Source of the DNA: Streptomyces sp. NRRL F-2580
GTDB lineage: Bacteria > Actinomycetota > Actinomycetes > Streptomycetales > Streptomycetaceae
Direction of reading: 5' to 3'
Assembly: GCF_000720115.1 (NCBI RefSeq)
Contig: NZ_JOIR01000014.1
Coordinates: forward strand, 182,700 to 246,699
DNA: 64,000 nucleotides
Below the pieces are notes generated by a model. It was not told where the DNA came from and made no database searches. It saw only the letters and a program-made list of their open reading frames with translations. This document shows, piece after piece, positions 1-7,660 of the stretch. Within the stretch, counting starts at the first letter, position 1; every line of letters starts with the position of its first letter. A program made the translations under genes and the position numbers.

Positions 1-110
1 CGGCCGTCGAACAGGAGGGCGAGGGAGAAGAAGGTTCCGATCACGTACAGACTGTTGCCGGGCCGGTTGGAGAGGATCAGGACCCCCGGCAGGACCCCGA
101 AGGCCCCTGC
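1..110 (-). CDS. Possible 5' end of a membrane protein, runs off the left edge
   Basis: Read on the minus strand, roughly 110 to 1 gives an open, GC3-rich frame with a hydrophobic run (LYVIGTFFSLALLF). It continues past the window edge. I see no convincing ATG or ribosome binding site: the only in-frame GTG has no Shine-Dalgarno, and the nearest ATG is in another frame. This could be the first transmembrane segment of an unidentified membrane protein, divergent from the crotonase gene. Too little is visible to name it, and a non-coding reading remains possible. Confidence 0.25.
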
Positions 111-233
111 CCGCGGCCCCGGCCGGCCCCGATACGGTCTGCACGGTCTGTGCCCATGGACGCGCCACCTCCTCGCGCCCCCGGACGGACTCCCTTGATC
201 ATGGGTATGACCGCCCGGGATAGCATCCGGCGC

Positions 234-986
234 ATGGACGCAGACCTCGACGCCACCCTCCTGCACACGGTCGCCGACGGGGTCGCCACCGTCGTCATCT
301 CGCACCCCGCCAAGCGCAACGCGATGACCGCCGCCATGTGGCGGGCGCTCCCCGACCTGCTGACGGCCCTCGCGGGCGACCCCGCGGTCCGGGCGCTCGT
401 CCTGACCGGTGCCGGACCGACCTTCTGCGCGGGCGCCGACATCTCCTCGCTGACCGGGGACGAGGATCCGCGGGCCCTGGCCGTGACGGCGGAGGAGGCC
501 CTGGCCGCCTTCCCGAAGCCGACGCTGGCGGCGATCCGCGGGTTCTGCGTGGGCGGCGGGAGCCAGCTGGCTGCGGCCTGCGACCTGCGCTTCGCGGAGG
601 AGGGGGCGTCGTTCGGGGTGACCCCGGCGAAGCTGGGCATCGTCTACCCGGCCTCCTCCACCCGCAGGCTCGCCTCCCTGGTCGGCCCGGCCTGGGCCAA
701 GTACCTCCTCTTCTCGGCGGAGTTGATCGGCGCGGACCAGGCGCTGCGCGCCGGGTTCCTGAACGAACTGCTGCCGGCCGGGCAGCTGGACAAGCGGGTC
801 GCCGAGTTCACCCGGATCCTGGCCTCGCGCTCGCAGCTGACGCAGGCGGCGGCCAAGGAGTTCGCGGACGGCCGGACGGACCGGGACGGGCACTGGGACG
901 CCCGGGCGGCGGCGAGCGACGACGCCGCGGAGGGCGTCGCCGCGTTCCTGGAGCGCCGGGCGCCCCGCTTCACCTGGACGCCGTGA
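234..986 (+). CDS. Enoyl-CoA hydratase/isomerase (crotonase) family protein lacking the usual catalytic glutamates
   Basis: A 250-residue crotonase-fold protein, expected to bind acyl-CoA thioesters in the cytoplasm. The oxyanion-hole segment FCAGADISS (about residues 64-72) and the glycine-rich GGGSQLAAACDLR segment (about 107-119) are clear. The two positions that carry catalytic Glu in true hydratases (GGGxE and PExxLG) read Gln (GGGSQ) and Ala (TPAKLG) here. A standard hydratase role is therefore doubtful; isomerase-, hydrolase- or lyase-type crotonase chemistry is more likely. I chose the ATG at 234 because it gives normal family length. In-frame starts exist at 150, 156, 201 and 207. 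A TAGCAT hexamer lies 7 nt upstream of 234, which would fit a leaderless mRNA. Confidence 0.85.
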   Translation: MDADLDATLLHTVADGVATVVISHPAKRNAMTAAMWRALPDLLTALAGDPAVRALVLTGAGPTFCAGADISSLTGDEDPRALAVTAEEALAAFPKPTLAAIRGFCVGGGSQLAAACDLRFAEEGASFGVTPAKLGIVYPASSTRRLASLVGPAWAKYLLFSAELIGADQALRAGFLNELLPAGQLDKRVAEFTRILASRSQLTQAAAKEFADGRTDRDGHWDARAAASDDAAEGVAAFLERRAPRFTWTP

Positions 987-1003
987 GGCGCTGACGGCCC
1001 GGC

Positions 1004-1633
1004 CTACACCAGGGGGTTGTTCGCTCGCAGCCGGGCGACGAGCCCGGCGGGCGCCTTCTCCGGGGAACCGGCGTCGTAGGGCGGCTGGGGGTCGTACTCG
1101 GTCATCAGCTGGACGGTCTGGGCGACCTCGTCCCCGGCGATCCTGCCGAGCAGGGCGAGGCCCATGTCGATCCCGGAGGACACGCCGGCCGCGGTGACGT
1201 ACTTCCCGTCGAAGACCACCCGCTCTCCGGTGGGCTCGGCCCCGAACTGCGGCAGCTGGTCGAGGTAGAGCCAGTGGCCTGCGGCCCGCCGCCCGTCGAG
1301 CAGGCCGGCCGCGGCGAGCAGCAGCGAGCCGGTGCAGACGGACGTGGTCCACGTGCTGGTGGCGTCGACGGCCCGCAGCCACTCCGTGACGGCGGGGTTC
1401 TTCATCTCCACCTCCGGGTGCGGCCCGCCGGGCACGAGCACGATGTCGGGCCGGGTGACCTCGTCGAGCGCCTTGTCGGCGACGAGCGCGAGCGAGCCGT
1501 TGTCCGTGCGCACGGGTCCGGGGCGCTCGGACACGAACACGACCTCGGCGCCCGGCAGCCGGCCGAGGGTGTCGAAGGGCCCGATGGCGTCGAGGGCGGT
1601 GAAGCGGTCGTAGAGCAGTACGGCGATCTGCAT
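1004..1633 (-). CDS. DJ-1/PfpI family protein (isonitrile-hydratase-like)
   Basis: A 209-residue single-domain class I glutamine-amidotransferase-like protein. The nucleophile elbow SVCTGSLLL puts the reactive Cys at residue 100, and the N-terminal LLYDRFTALDAIGPF motif resembles InhA-type isonitrile hydratases, which use an Asp near position 15-17. This is family knowledge; the substrate is not shown. The start is well supported by GGAGGAG directly upstream of the ATG. The gene sits 53 bp downstream of a GlxA-type regulator with the same fold at its N-terminus, so the two are probably co-transcribed and possibly paralogous by domain duplication. Confidence 0.85.
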   Translation of the reverse strand: MQIAVLLYDRFTALDAIGPFDTLGRLPGAEVVFVSERPGPVRTDNGSLALVADKALDEVTRPDIVLVPGGPHPEVEMKNPAVTEWLRAVDATSTWTTSVCTGSLLLAAAGLLDGRRAAGHWLYLDQLPQFGAEPTGERVVFDGKYVTAAGVSSGIDMGLALLGRIAGDEVAQTVQLMTEYDPQPPYDAGSPEKAPAGLVARLRANNPLV

Positions 1634-1686
1634 GGCTCCTCCGGAGCGGTCGATGTGTGTGGCGTTCTCTGGCTGTCGCATCGGCG

Positions 1687-2655
1687 CTAGCCGGCCCGGG
1701 GTGCGCCGAAGCGGCGGCGGTACTCCGTCGGGGGCTGGCCGAGCGTCCTCACGAAGGCGCGGCGCAGGGCCTCCGGGGTGCCGTACCCGCAGGCGCGGGC
1801 GACCTGGGCGATGCCCGCGGAGCCCACCTCCAGGAGGCGCCGGGCGTGTTCCACGCGCACCCGCTCCACGTACCGCCCCGGGGTCACCCCCGTCTCCGTC
1901 TGGAAGGCCCGCGCGAAGTGGCGCGGCGAGAGGCGGGCCCGCGCGGCGAGCGCCTCGACGCTGAGGTCGCCGTCCGGGTGCTCGGTGATCCACTGCTGCA
2001 CGTCCCGCAGCGGCTCCCGCCGGGCCGTCTGGGCCGCCAGCTGCGCGCTGAACTGCGCCTGGTTGCCCGGCCTGTGCAGGAACACCACCAGGTGCCGGGC
2101 GATCGTCAGCGCGACGTCCTTCCCGTGGTCCTCCTCCACCAGCGCGAGCGCGAGGTCGATCCCGGCCGTGACCCCGGCCGAGGTGGCCACCGGTCCGTCC
2201 CGTACGTAGATGGGGTCGGGCTCCACCGCCACGGCCGGGTAGTCGCGCGCCATCTGCTCGCACACGTACCAGTGCGTCGTCGCCCGCCGCCCGTCCAGCA
2301 GCCCGGCTTCGGCCAGCAGCAGCCCGCCCGTGCACACGGACACCAGCCGCTCCGCGCCACCCCCGTGGGCGCGCAGCCAGTCGGTGAGCCGCGGCTCGAA
2401 GTCGCCCGTGTACCGGCCCCCGGGCACCAGCAGCGTGGTCCCGGCGCCCGGCCGGGCGCTCTCCAGGTCCGCGTCCGGCACCAGCGTCAGCCCGCTGCTG
2501 GTACGGACCGGCGCTCCAGCCGGAGACACCGTTCCGATCGTGTAGGCGGGCAGCGCCGGGAACCGGGCCACGGCGGCGAACACCTCCACCGGCCCGGTCA
2601 CGTCCAGACTCTGCACCCCGTCGTAGAGGAGGACGAGCACGTTTCGCGACGACAT
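1687..2655 (-). CDS. GlxA-family AraC-type transcriptional regulator with DJ-1/PfpI domain
   Basis: A 322-residue protein with two parts. Residues 1-190 form a DJ-1/PfpI-like domain with SVCTGGLLLAEAGLLDG around the Cys elbow. The C-terminal ~100 residues are a double helix-turn-helix AraC domain (LSVEALAARARLSPRHFARAF and IAQVARACGYGTPEALRRAF). GlxA-type regulators use the first domain to sense a small ligand and the second to bind DNA. The downstream neighbour is a stand-alone DJ-1/PfpI protein, a likely target or partner. An earlier in-frame start adds 17 residues without homology, so I used the ATG giving MSSRNVLVLLYDG. It is divergent from the ABC-F gene, with about 100 bp between them. 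Confidence 0.9.
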   Translation of the reverse strand: MSSRNVLVLLYDGVQSLDVTGPVEVFAAVARFPALPAYTIGTVSPAGAPVRTSSGLTLVPDADLESARPGAGTTLLVPGGRYTGDFEPRLTDWLRAHGGGAERLVSVCTGGLLLAEAGLLDGRRATTHWYVCEQMARDYPAVAVEPDPIYVRDGPVATSAGVTAGIDLALALVEEDHGKDVALTIARHLVVFLHRPGNQAQFSAQLAAQTARREPLRDVQQWITEHPDGDLSVEALAARARLSPRHFARAFQTETGVTPGRYVERVRVEHARRLLEVGSAGIAQVARACGYGTPEALRRAFVRTLGQPPTEYRRRFGAPRAG

Positions 2656-2756
2656 GACCCCATGGTGTGACGCGGGCCCCGATGGCCGCAATGACGTGCT
2701 TCCCACCTATACGGCCATCCGGGGGGGTGCCGTCCGCCGGATAGGATCGGCACATC

Positions 2757-4394
2757 ATGACTGCAACCCTCGTCGCCAAGAAGCTCACCGCCGCGCACGG
2801 TGAGCGCACGCTCTTCGCCGATCTCGACCTCGTCGTCGCCCCCGGCGACGTCATCGGCCTCGTCGGCGTGAACGGCGCCGGGAAGTCCACCCTGCTGCGC
2901 CTGCTCGCCGGGCTGGACACTCCCGAGACCGGGGAGCTGCGGCTCTCCCCGCCGACCGCCGCCGTCGGCCACCTCCCGCAGGAGCCGGAGCGCCGGCCCG
3001 CCGAGTCGGTCCGCGACTTCCTGGCGCGCCGTACGGGTGTGGCCGCCGCGCAGGCGGAGCTGGACGCGGCGACGCAGGGGCTGGTGGACGGGACGCCGGG
3101 CGCGGACGATGCGTACGCGACCGCGCTGGACCGGTGGCTGGACCTCGGCGGCGCCGATCTCGAGGAGCGGGCCGAGGAGGTCGCCGCCGAGCTCGGCCTC
3201 ACGGTGGGCCTGGACCTGCCCATGACGGCGCTCTCGGGCGGTCAGGCGGCCCGCGCGGGCCTCGCCTCGCTGCTGCTGTCCCGCTACGACGTCTTCCTCC
3301 TCGACGAGCCCACCAACGACCTGGACCTGGACGGCCTGGAGCGGCTGGAGCGGTTCGTGAAGGGGCTGCGCGCGGGCACGGTCGTCATCAGCCACGACCG
3401 AGAGTTCCTGACCCGGACCGTCACCAAGGTCCTCGAACTGGACCTGGCCCAGCAGCAGATCAACCTCTACGGCGGCGGCTACGACGCGTACCTGGAGGAG
3501 CGCGAGCGCGCCCGCGACCACGCCCGCGAGGAGTTCGAGGAGTACGCGGGCAAGAAGTCGGCCCTGGAGGGCCGCGCCCAGATGCAGCGCAACTGGATGG
3601 ACAAGGGCGTGCGCAACGCCCGCCGCAAGGCCTCCGACAACGACAAGATCGGCAAGAACCTGCGCGGCGAGTCCAGCGAGAAGCAGGCCGCCAAGGCCCG
3701 CCAGACGCAGCGGGCGATCGAGCGGCTGGAGGTCGTGGACGAGCCCCGCAAGGAGTGGGAGCTGCACATGGAGATCGCGGCGGCCCCGCGCTCCGGCTCG
3801 GTGGTGGCCACCCTGCGCGAAGCGGCCGTCAAGCGGGGCGACTTCACCTTCGGCCCGGCCAGCCTGCAGATCGACTGGGCGGACCGGGTGGCGATCACCG
3901 GGGCCAACGGCGCCGGCAAGTCCACCCTCCTCGCCGTCCTGCTGGGCCGGCTGGCCCCGGACTCGGGCTCCGCGACCCTCGGCTCCGGCGTCCTGGTCGG
4001 CGAGGTGGACCAGGCCCGCGGCCTGTTCCTCGGCGACGAGCCGCTGCTGGAGGCCTTCTGTGCGGCGGTCCCGGAGACCGAGCCGGCCGAAGTGCGTACC
4101 CTGCTGGCCAAGTTCGGCCTCAAGGCGGCCCACGTGCTGCGCCCGGCGGCCACCCTCTCCCCCGGCGAGCGCACCCGTGCCGCGCTGGCGCTGCTCCAGG
4201 GCCGCGGGGTGAACCTGCTGGTCCTGGACGAGCCCACCAACCACCTCGACCTCCCGGCGATCGAGCAGCTGGAGTCCGCCCTCGACGCCTACGAGGGCAC
4301 CCTCCTCCTGGTCACCCACGACCGCCGCATGCTCGACGCGGTGCACGTGACCCGCCGCCTCCGGGTCGAGGACGGCAAGGTCACCGAGCTCTAG
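2757..4394 (+). CDS. ABC-F family ATP-binding protein (first of two in the window)
   Basis: A 545-residue cytoplasmic tandem-ATPase without membrane segments. ABC-F proteins act on the ribosome (translation control or antibiotic target protection). The first nucleotide-binding domain has Walker A GVNGAGKST (about 38-46), signature LSGGQ and Walker B LLDEPTNDLDL. A charged linker (EEFEEYAGKKSALEGRAQMQ region) separates it from the second domain, which has GANGAGKST, LSPGERTRAALALL and VLDEPTNHLDL. A TAGGAT hexamer at 2742-2747 lies only 9 nt before the ATG and there is no Shine-Dalgarno, suggesting a leaderless or near-leaderless message. The last 14 bp overlap the end of the convergent gene. 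Confidence 0.93.
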   Translation: MTATLVAKKLTAAHGERTLFADLDLVVAPGDVIGLVGVNGAGKSTLLRLLAGLDTPETGELRLSPPTAAVGHLPQEPERRPAESVRDFLARRTGVAAAQAELDAATQGLVDGTPGADDAYATALDRWLDLGGADLEERAEEVAAELGLTVGLDLPMTALSGGQAARAGLASLLLSRYDVFLLDEPTNDLDLDGLERLERFVKGLRAGTVVISHDREFLTRTVTKVLELDLAQQQINLYGGGYDAYLEERERARDHAREEFEEYAGKKSALEGRAQMQRNWMDKGVRNARRKASDNDKIGKNLRGESSEKQAAKARQTQRAIERLEVVDEPRKEWELHMEIAAAPRSGSVVATLREAAVKRGDFTFGPASLQIDWADRVAITGANGAGKSTLLAVLLGRLAPDSGSATLGSGVLVGEVDQARGLFLGDEPLLEAFCAAVPETEPAEVRTLLAKFGLKAAHVLRPAATLSPGERTRAALALLQGRGVNLLVLDEPTNHLDLPAIEQLESALDAYEGTLLLVTHDRRMLDAVHVTRRLRVEDGKVTEL

Positions 4395-4902
4395 GCCGTC
4401 TCCGAGGTGACGGCCCGGGCCGACTGCCGGTGGTGTCACGCCGGGCGCAGCGTTCGCGGGCCTCGCGGACCGGAGCGGCGGCGGCCTCGTCCTCGGGCGG
4501 CAGCCAGGCGGCGAGCAGCTCGTCGGCCGTGTCCGGCTCCGCCCGGTAGCGCACCGGGGCGCCGCGCTCGCGGACCGGCAGGCCGACGAGTACGGCGTAC
4601 GCTGCGGGCAGGCGGCCGGTGTCCGGCTTGCGGCTTGCGGCTTGCGGCTTGCGGCTTGCGGCTTGCGGCTTGCGGCCGACGCTGAAGGCGGCCCCGCTGC
4701 CGATGCCGCCCGGCGGGCCCGTGGACCGGCCCGGCAGGTCGCGGATGTGCTCGCCCGGCTCGTCCAGCGTCACATGGACGTCGAACACCGCGGCGAGGTC
4801 GAGGGGTTCCCCGAGGAATTCCTCATCGCCGGGGGCGAGGTCGCCCCACCGTTCCTCGGCGGGCGGCAGACCGGACCGCAGGGCCGCGCGGGCCCGCTCC
4901 AC
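4381..4902 (-). CDS. Unassigned protein containing a 7-bp tandem-repeat tract
   Basis: A 173-residue protein that I do not recognise. The first ~70 residues look structured (ERWGDLAPGDEEFLGEPLDL, FDVHVTLDEPGEHI). Then comes a low-complexity segment in which RKPQAAS repeats (about residues 77-93), encoded by seven copies of a 7-bp unit. The C-terminus (ADELLAAWLPPEDEAAAA) is acidic/Ala-rich with an Arg/Pro tail. The ATG lies 7 bp after the SDR stop codon, so it is the last gene of the metallopeptidase-membrane protein-SDR operon. Seven is not a multiple of three, so gain or loss of one repeat unit would shift the frame and truncate or alter the C-terminal half. Confidence 0.6.
   Translation of the reverse strand: MERARAALRSGLPPAEERWGDLAPGDEEFLGEPLDLAAVFDVHVTLDEPGEHIRDLPGRSTGPPGGIGSGAAFSVGRKPQAASRKPQAASRKPDTGRLPAAYAVLVGLPVRERGAPVRYRAEPDTADELLAAWLPPEDEAAAAPVREARERCARRDTTGSRPGPSPRRRPRAR
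4624..4672. repeat. Seven perfect copies of a 7-bp tandem repeat inside a coding region
   Basis: Seven uninterrupted copies of CGGCTTG occupy 49 bp (4624-4672), followed by a partial copy (CGGC). On the minus strand three units equal 21 bp, so the protein reads as a 7-residue repeat RKPQAAS. Such tracts are prone to slipped-strand mispairing during replication. Confidence 0.95.
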
Positions 4903-4909
4903 GGCGCGC

Positions 4910-5701
4910 TCACGTGTCCGCCGCGGCCGGGGGCCGGCGTCTGCGGGCCAGCTTCCGGGCCACGAAGGCGCGCGGGAGGTGCCGGACCGCCAGGGCGTAC
5001 GCCTGGTAGCGGCGGCCGGTGATGCTGACCGGGCGGCGCAGGGCCAGGTCCTTCAGGGCCTGGGCGACCACGGCCTCCGGTTCCAGCCAGACCGCGTCGC
5101 GCAGCGCGCTGACGTCCATGCCGGCGCGCTCCTGGAACTCGGTGCGGGTGAAGCCGGGGACCACGGCCAGCACCCGGACCCCGTACGGCGCCATGTCCAC
5201 CCGCAGCGACTCGCTGAACGCGGTGATCCAGGCCTTGGCGGCCCCGTACGTGCCGGTCGGCAGGAGCCCCGCGACCGAGGAGACGTTGAGGACCGCGCCC
5301 CGGCGGCGTTCGCGCAGGCCCGGCAGGACGGCGTGGGTGAGCCGCAGCGGGACCTTCACGAGCAGGTCGAGCATCCGCTCCTCGTCCTCGACCGGGCTGT
5401 ACGGGAAGGGCGCGGGCAGTCCGAAGCCCGCGTTGTTGACCAGCATGTCCACGGGCCGGGACCGGTCGGCGAGCCGCTCGGCGACCGCCGCGCAGTCCCC
5501 CGCGTCCAGCAGGTCGGCGGGCAGCACCTCGCACTCGGTGCCGTACTCGCGGCCCAGTTGGGCGGCGACGGCTTCGAGCCGGTCCTTGTCGCGGGAGACG
5601 AGGACCAGGTCGCAGCCCTTGGCCGCGAAGCCGCGGGCGAAGGCCGCGCCCAGTCCGGCGCTGGCCCCGGTGATCAGTACGGTGGTTCCTGCGGTGGTCA
5701 A
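4910..5701 (-). CDS. SDR-family NAD(P)-dependent oxidoreductase
   Basis: A 263-residue classical short-chain dehydrogenase. It has the cofactor motif TGASAGLG (about 11-18), NNAG (about 88-91), and the catalytic Ser in NVSSVAG with YxxxK in TYGAAKAW. A basic C-terminus (ARKLARRRR) follows a hydrophobic stretch and may touch the membrane. The substrate cannot be inferred. It starts 7 bp after the stop of the MAB_1171c membrane protein and ends 7 bp before the repeat-containing protein, so it belongs to the same operon. Whether it has a functional link to the peptidase/membrane pair or is a passenger is open. Confidence 0.9.
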   Translation of the reverse strand: MTTAGTTVLITGASAGLGAAFARGFAAKGCDLVLVSRDKDRLEAVAAQLGREYGTECEVLPADLLDAGDCAAVAERLADRSRPVDMLVNNAGFGLPAPFPYSPVEDEERMLDLLVKVPLRLTHAVLPGLRERRRGAVLNVSSVAGLLPTGTYGAAKAWITAFSESLRVDMAPYGVRVLAVVPGFTRTEFQERAGMDVSALRDAVWLEPEAVVAQALKDLALRRPVSITGRRYQAYALAVRHLPRAFVARKLARRRRPPAAADT

Positions 5702-5708
5702 GACGGGT

Positions 5709-6899
5709 TCACTTCCTTGTGCTGACGGACGTGGTGCCGGCGGGAGAGGCGTAGGCCTGGGCCACGTCGACGAGGAACCGGGCCTCGTCCGCCAGGTCCC
5801 CGCCCTCCTGCGAGGTGTGGATCGAGGCGGGCAGCTCCAGCGCGGCGGCCTCGCCCGGCTGCCCGGGCCGTCCGTCGAGCTTCGCCTGCCGCGCCTCCTT
5901 CAGTACGCGGGCCAGCGCGGCCGCGCCGGCCCGCTGCTCGGGAATCCCCTGTCCGGCGGCCTGGCCGCGGGCCCTCTCCAGCGCGCCCGGGGCCACGTAC
6001 TCCCCCAGGATCAGGATCGCGTCGCGCGTCTCGATGACCTTGCGGTAGACGAGCAGGTTGCGCGGGACCGGCGGCCACAGCAGCTCCACCACCCGGCCGG
6101 CGCGCGGCTTGTTCAGGGCCACGTGCGGGACCGCTTCGACCAGGTCGCGCCAGAGCGGCCACAGCCGCCAGGCGGTGGCGCTGTCGGCGGCGGTGCGGCG
6201 GAGGGTGAACAGGGTGGGCACGAGGATCGCGGCGGCGCGCAGCAGGCCGTGCAGGTTCATCAGCAGCGGGAGGGCGGGCATCGCCCAGGTGCTGCCGAAC
6301 AGGGCCTTGAGCAGGTAGGCCAGCCAGAACAGTCCGGCGAGCGCGGTGCCGAGGCCGAACAGGCGCAGTCCGGCGGCAAGGCCCCGGCTCTCGGTGCGCC
6401 GGCTGTAGCGCCAGCACAGGGCCACGCAGACGGTGTTGGCGATGACGTGCGCGGAGATCAGGACCAGCCAGTACGCGAGGGAGGGCACCGGGTCGCCGAC
6501 CGGCGGCATGGTGTGGGTGCCGTGGCCGGGGGCGGCAGCGTCCAGGGCCAGGAGTGCGCCCAGCCATGCCAGGGTGGCGATCCAGGAGCCGAGTTGGAGC
6601 CGGCGGCCGCGGGTGGCGGCGGCGACGAAGTAGAGCACGGCGCCCGCCGACAGTACGCCGATGAGGTTGCGGACGAGGCCGATGGTGTGAGCGTAGCCGG
6701 CGCCGCGGTTCATCGCGTAGGTGACGACGTCCGGGAGGTTCAGGGTCATCGCGGCGGCGGCGGTGGCGACGGCCAGCCACAGGCCGCGCTGCTGGGGGGA
6801 GCGCAGGGCGCCGGGGGCGCGGAGCAGGACCGCGGCCCACAGGCACACCACGCTGGGGACGGCGAGCCAGTCGCCGAAGGCGGTGAGGTCAGCTGCCAT
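5709..6899 (-). CDS. MAB_1171c-family (DUF6545-type) integral membrane protein, copy 1
   Basis: A 396-residue protein. The first ~225 residues contain about seven hydrophobic segments (for example VVCLWAAVLL, LIGVLSAGAVLYFVAAA, WIATLAWLGALLALDAA). The cytoplasmic C-terminal ~170 residues carry an LWRDLVEAVP segment followed by YRKVIETRDAILILGEY, the pattern typical of MAB_1171c proteins, often labelled putative transporters without experimental support. The first 11 bp overlap the end of the metallopeptidase gene, so translation is probably coupled. A second copy of the same gene pair lies at 59.3-61.0 kb. The C-terminal tail is Gln/Gly/Pro-rich. The function is unknown; I infer a membrane sensor or effector working with the peptidase. 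Confidence 0.8.
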   Translation of the reverse strand: MAADLTAFGDWLAVPSVVCLWAAVLLRAPGALRSPQQRGLWLAVATAAAAMTLNLPDVVTYAMNRGAGYAHTIGLVRNLIGVLSAGAVLYFVAAATRGRRLQLGSWIATLAWLGALLALDAAAPGHGTHTMPPVGDPVPSLAYWLVLISAHVIANTVCVALCWRYSRRTESRGLAAGLRLFGLGTALAGLFWLAYLLKALFGSTWAMPALPLLMNLHGLLRAAAILVPTLFTLRRTAADSATAWRLWPLWRDLVEAVPHVALNKPRAGRVVELLWPPVPRNLLVYRKVIETRDAILILGEYVAPGALERARGQAAGQGIPEQRAGAAALARVLKEARQAKLDGRPGQPGEAAALELPASIHTSQEGGDLADEARFLVDVAQAYASPAGTTSVSTRK

Positions 6900-7389
6900 C
6901 GTTGCCCCGCTCGTAGCCCATGGCCGACTCCAGCCGGGCCAGGGTGCCGCGGTCCCGGCCGGCCCGGCGCGGGCCGGCGTTCGCCGTGCGGATGCGGATC
7001 ATGCTGGCGAGCATCTCCGCCTCCTGCTCCTGGCGGGTGGTGTAGTTGGTGCGCCCGAGCACGGTGGGGGCCTCGCCGTCGGTCTCCTCGCCCTCCAACG
7101 AGTTGTGCCCGAAGAGGATGTGGCCGAGCTCGTGGAGGACGATGTGCTCCCGGTGCAACGGGGTGGTCTGCGCCTCGTAGAAGACGTAGTCGACGCTGGC
7201 CGTGCCCACCCACAGACCGCAGACCCCGGACTCCGCCGCCTCCTTCGGGAGCGGGTGGAGGCGGATGGGGCGGCCCCGCTGCTCGGCGATCCGGTTGACC
7301 AGCACGTCGAGGGAGAAGGGGTGGGTCAGATCCAGATGGCCGAGAATGTTCTCGCACCGTTTGCGAATGCTGAGTTGCCGGTGGGGCAT
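6889..7389 (-). CDS. ImmA/IrrE-like metallopeptidase, copy 1
   Basis: A 166-residue soluble protein with the zinc-binding motif LHELGHILFGH (HExxH at residues 86-90) and a downstream acidic segment TTRQEQEAEML that probably supplies the third metal ligand, as in ImmA/IrrE (DUF955) peptidases. These usually cleave or inactivate a DNA-binding repressor. The ATG at 7389 is preceded by GAGGG with 7-nt spacing; an upstream ATG would add residues without similarity. It overlaps the membrane-protein gene by 11 bp. Unlike copy 2 there is no HTH gene directly upstream, so the presumed target repressor, if any, is elsewhere or absent. Confidence 0.8.
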   Translation of the reverse strand: MPHRQLSIRKRCENILGHLDLTHPFSLDVLVNRIAEQRGRPIRLHPLPKEAAESGVCGLWVGTASVDYVFYEAQTTPLHREHIVLHELGHILFGHNSLEGEETDGEAPTVLGRTNYTTRQEQEAEMLASMIRIRTANAGPRRAGRDRGTLARLESAMGYERGNDGS

Positions 7390-7660
7390 GTGATCCCTCT
7401 TCGGACCCTTTCCGGGGCAGCGTCGGTAGGCGTGTATGGGCATGGGCATGACGTCCTGTGCCTTCAAGGCGGCCTCGGGGAATGCGGTCCTGAGGGGGAA
7501 ACACGGAAGCCCGTCCGCCGGATGACGAACGGGCGTTCCACCATGCCTACAGATCTTGTACGCGAGTTGGCAAGACAAGTCCCCAGGTGGGGAAGCTATT
7601 CGGCCACCGCGTACGAGGACCCTGACGCGCCGGGTGGCTGCAAGCCGCCCTTGACGGCGC

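Noticed and set aside
2598..4439. 613-codon minus-strand frame opposite the first ABC-F gene
   Set aside because: Repetitive Leu/Val/Gly/Arg composition, no domains; the ABC-F motifs on the other strand are complete.
4624..4672. Plus-strand reading of the 7-bp repeat as RLAACGL repeats
   Set aside because: No supporting gene structure on that strand; the minus-strand gene fits the operon spacing.
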